In this document: positions 62,569-64,000 of the stretch, in pieces | Position numbering within the stretch: position 1 is the stretch's first letter | How the letters are laid out: the number at the start of each line of letters is the position of its first letter | Assembly: GCA_022241605.1 (NCBI GenBank) | Contig: JAKOMQ010000009.1 | Coordinates: 62,001-126,000 of the forward strand | Length of the DNA stretch: 64,000 nucleotides | Source of the DNA: Aquimonas sp. | GTDB taxonomy: Bacteria; Pseudomonadota; Gammaproteobacteria; Xanthomonadales; Xanthomonadaceae | Direction of reading: 5' to 3' | Notes under the pieces: model-generated | What the model was told of the DNA's origin: nothing | The model's input: the letters and a program-made list of their open reading frames with translations, nothing else | The model's database searches: none | Made by a program: the position numbers and the translations under genes

Positions 62569-63172
62569 AGACCCCATCCCGCTGTCCGCGCTGCAGCACT
62601 GGAGCTATTGCCCGCGCCAGTGCGCGCTGATTCATGTCGAGCAGGCCTTCGCCGAGAATCTGCATACCGCGCGCGGGCGCGCAGTGCATGCGCTGGTGGA
62701 CGAACCGGGTGTTGAGCGCGCAGGCCGCACTCGCATCGAGCGCGCCATGCCGCTGTGGTGCGAGCGCCTGGGCCTGATCGGCAAGGCCGACGTGGTCGAG
62801 TTCGCCACCGACGGCACGCCCTACCCCGTCGAATACAAGCACGGTCCCCGACGCCAGCGCCGTCACGACGAACTGCAGTTGGCCGCGCAGGCGCTGTGCC
62901 TGGAAGAGATGACCGGAATGCCGGTACCCATGGGTGCGATCTACCACCACAGTTCGCGTCGGCGTCGCGAAGTGCGCATCGACGCGACGCTGCGCGCCGA
63001 GGTGGAAGCCGCGGCCCTTGCCGTGCGCGCGATGCTGCGTGAAGCCAAGCTTCCGCCACCCGCCAACGATGCCCGCTGCCGCGAGTGCTCGCTGATTGAA
63101 CTCTGCCAGCCCAAGCCGGTGGCAGAACACGCCCGCTACGCAGCGCTGCTGAAGGAGCTGACCGCGCCATGA
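62549..63172 (+). CDS. cas4: Cas4 exonuclease of the adaptation module
   Basis: 207 residues. Cys21 (YCPRQC) and Cys177/180/186 (CRECSLIELC) should bind the iron-sulfur cluster, and the RecB-like PD-(D/E)XK core shows GKADVVEF and PVEYKHG. Cas4 trims prespacers and helps select PAM-adjacent ends. ATG 62549 overlaps the DUF5615 gene by 20 nt; GTG 62558 is a close alternative. It overlaps cas1 by 4 nt. Confidence 0.94.
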   Translation: MWRVDAEDPIPLSALQHWSYCPRQCALIHVEQAFAENLHTARGRAVHALVDEPGVERAGRTRIERAMPLWCERLGLIGKADVVEFATDGTPYPVEYKHGPRRQRRHDELQLAAQALCLEEMTGMPVPMGAIYHHSSRRRREVRIDATLRAEVEAAALAVRAMLREAKLPPPANDARCRECSLIELCQPKPVAEHARYAALLKELTAP

Positions 63173-64000
63173 GCCTCAGCTACACCCTGCAGAACACCCT
63201 TTATGTGATGACCGGCGGCAGCTATCTGCATCTGGACAACGACACGGTACGCATCGAGGTGGAGCGCGAAACCCGCCTGCGCGTGCCGCTGCACCATCTT
63301 GGCAGCATCGTTTGCCTGGGCGATGTGCTCATCTCTCCGGCCCTGATCGGGCGCTGCGCGGAAGGTGGCATCGGGCTCTGCCTGCTCGATCGCAGCGGGC
63401 GCTTCCGCGCCCGCATCGAAGGCCCGATGAGCGGCAATGTGCTGCTGCGCCAAGCCCAGCATCAGGCGGTCTCGGATGCCGCCAGCACGCTCGCGAACGC
63501 ATGCCAGTTCGTGCTGGGCAAGCTGCGCAACAGCCGCCATGTGCTGCAGCGCGGCGCGCGCGAGGCCAAGAGCGAAGCCGACAGCGAAGCGCTCGGCGCT
63601 GCGGTGCAGAAGTTTGATGCCTCGCTACGCGCGGCGGCGGTAGCGGATGACCTGGATGGCCTGCGCGGCGTGGAAGGCGAGGCCGCCCGTACCTACTTCG
63701 GCGTGTTCCAGCACCTGATCCGCGCTGACCGCCGCGAGGCCTTCGCACCCTCGGGCCGCACCCGACGCCCACCACGTGATCGCTGCAATGCCCTGCTCTC
63801 CTACCTGTACACCTTGATGACGCACGAATGCCGCAGCGCGCTCGAAGTTGTCGGGCTGGACCCGCAGATGGGCTTTCTGCACGCCCTGCGACCCGGCCGA
63901 CCTGCGCTGGCGCTGGATCTGGTGGAGGAATTTCGCGCGGTGCTGGCCGACCGCACGGCGCTGTCCCTGATCAACCGCGGACAGATCGGCGAGGGCGACT
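63169..64000 (+). CDS. cas1: Cas1 integrase (type I-C), 3' end beyond window
   Basis: 277 codons visible. N-terminal beta-domain (LQNTLYVMTGGSYLHLDNDTVRIE, LHHLGSIVCLGDVLISPALIG), then the helical domain with metal ligands: Glu in GVEGEAARTYF, His in GFLHALRPGRPALALDLVEEFR and the Glu/Asp after it. The frame is open to the window end and no stop has been reached. It integrates spacers together with Cas2, which should follow. It overlaps cas4 as ATGA. Confidence 0.95.
   Translation, partial: MSLSYTLQNTLYVMTGGSYLHLDNDTVRIEVERETRLRVPLHHLGSIVCLGDVLISPALIGRCAEGGIGLCLLDRSGRFRARIEGPMSGNVLLRQAQHQAVSDAASTLANACQFVLGKLRNSRHVLQRGAREAKSEADSEALGAAVQKFDASLRAAAVADDLDGLRGVEGEAARTYFGVFQHLIRADRREAFAPSGRTRRPPRDRCNALLSYLYTLMTHECRSALEVVGLDPQMGFLHALRPGRPALALDLVEEFRAVLADRTALSLINRGQIGEGD

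Overview
The window is a dense, GC-rich bacterial chromosome segment. Gene content points to a gammaproteobacterium of the Lysobacterales (Xanthomonadales): trxA next to rho, a Rho with a long low-complexity N-terminus, phhA divergent from an Lrp-type regulator, a XanB2-like chorismatase, a Mg-type HemB, and a secreted protein ending in the LFVDGFE motif often seen in that order. This placement is inference from gene content. I see no rRNA, tRNA, IS element, prophage or CRISPR repeat array.

Layout. 1-3393 (minus): rhlB, gspC and gspD (cut by the window edge). 3719-6405: trxA, a tiny DUF3149 membrane protein gene and rho with its terminator. 6580-9782: two unrecognised exported/anchored proteins and an ECF sigma factor/DUF6768 pair. 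9941-14870: a small accessory island. Two tandem exported beta-helix-like proteins lie between intact phhA and a second, degraded copy of the phhA 3' end; an lrp-type regulator is divergent from phhA. 14619-20330: ykgJ-type gene, aroE, hemB, a small membrane protein and the glyoxylate-shunt pair aceB-aceA. 20630-25888: a degenerate HD-GYP protein, then an operon of two sodium symporters and an ECF sigma factor. 26047-33049: a compact moxR-DUF58-DUF4381-VWA-VWA/TPR-batD operon in which every junction overlaps by 4 nt. 33443-42772: a cyclic-nucleotide-binding/EAL protein, a 981-residue Ig-like lipoprotein and the type IV pilus genes pilMNOPQ. 43079-53868: mrcA (PBP1a), a conserved unknown, gltA, rpmE2, a large MscK-like channel, a nucleoside hydrolase and a XanB2-like chorismatase. 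54160-56265: hppA (K+-independent proton pyrophosphatase) with a structured leader and a strong terminator.

56384-64000 holds a type I-C CRISPR-Cas operon in the order cas3-cas5c-cas8c-cas7c-[DUF433-DUF5615]-cas4-cas1, with cas1 cut by the window end. The most notable feature is a predicted toxin-antitoxin pair (DUF433 antitoxin, DUF5615 PIN-like toxin) sitting in frame-tight register inside the cas operon, between the Cascade genes and the adaptation genes. Spacings are 1 nt after cas7 and 2 nt between the pair, with a 20-nt overlap into cas4, so it must be co-transcribed with the immune system. Any cas2 and array would lie beyond the right edge.

In functional terms the window combines cell-surface machinery (type II secretion, type IV pili, PBP1a), central carbon metabolism (citrate synthase, glyoxylate shunt, PPase), aromatic metabolism (PhhA, AroE, chorismatase) and adaptive immunity. 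Starts were chosen from Shine-Dalgarno-like sequence, overlap with the upstream gene and expected family N-termini. In this GC-rich DNA many long antisense frames are open; they were rejected.
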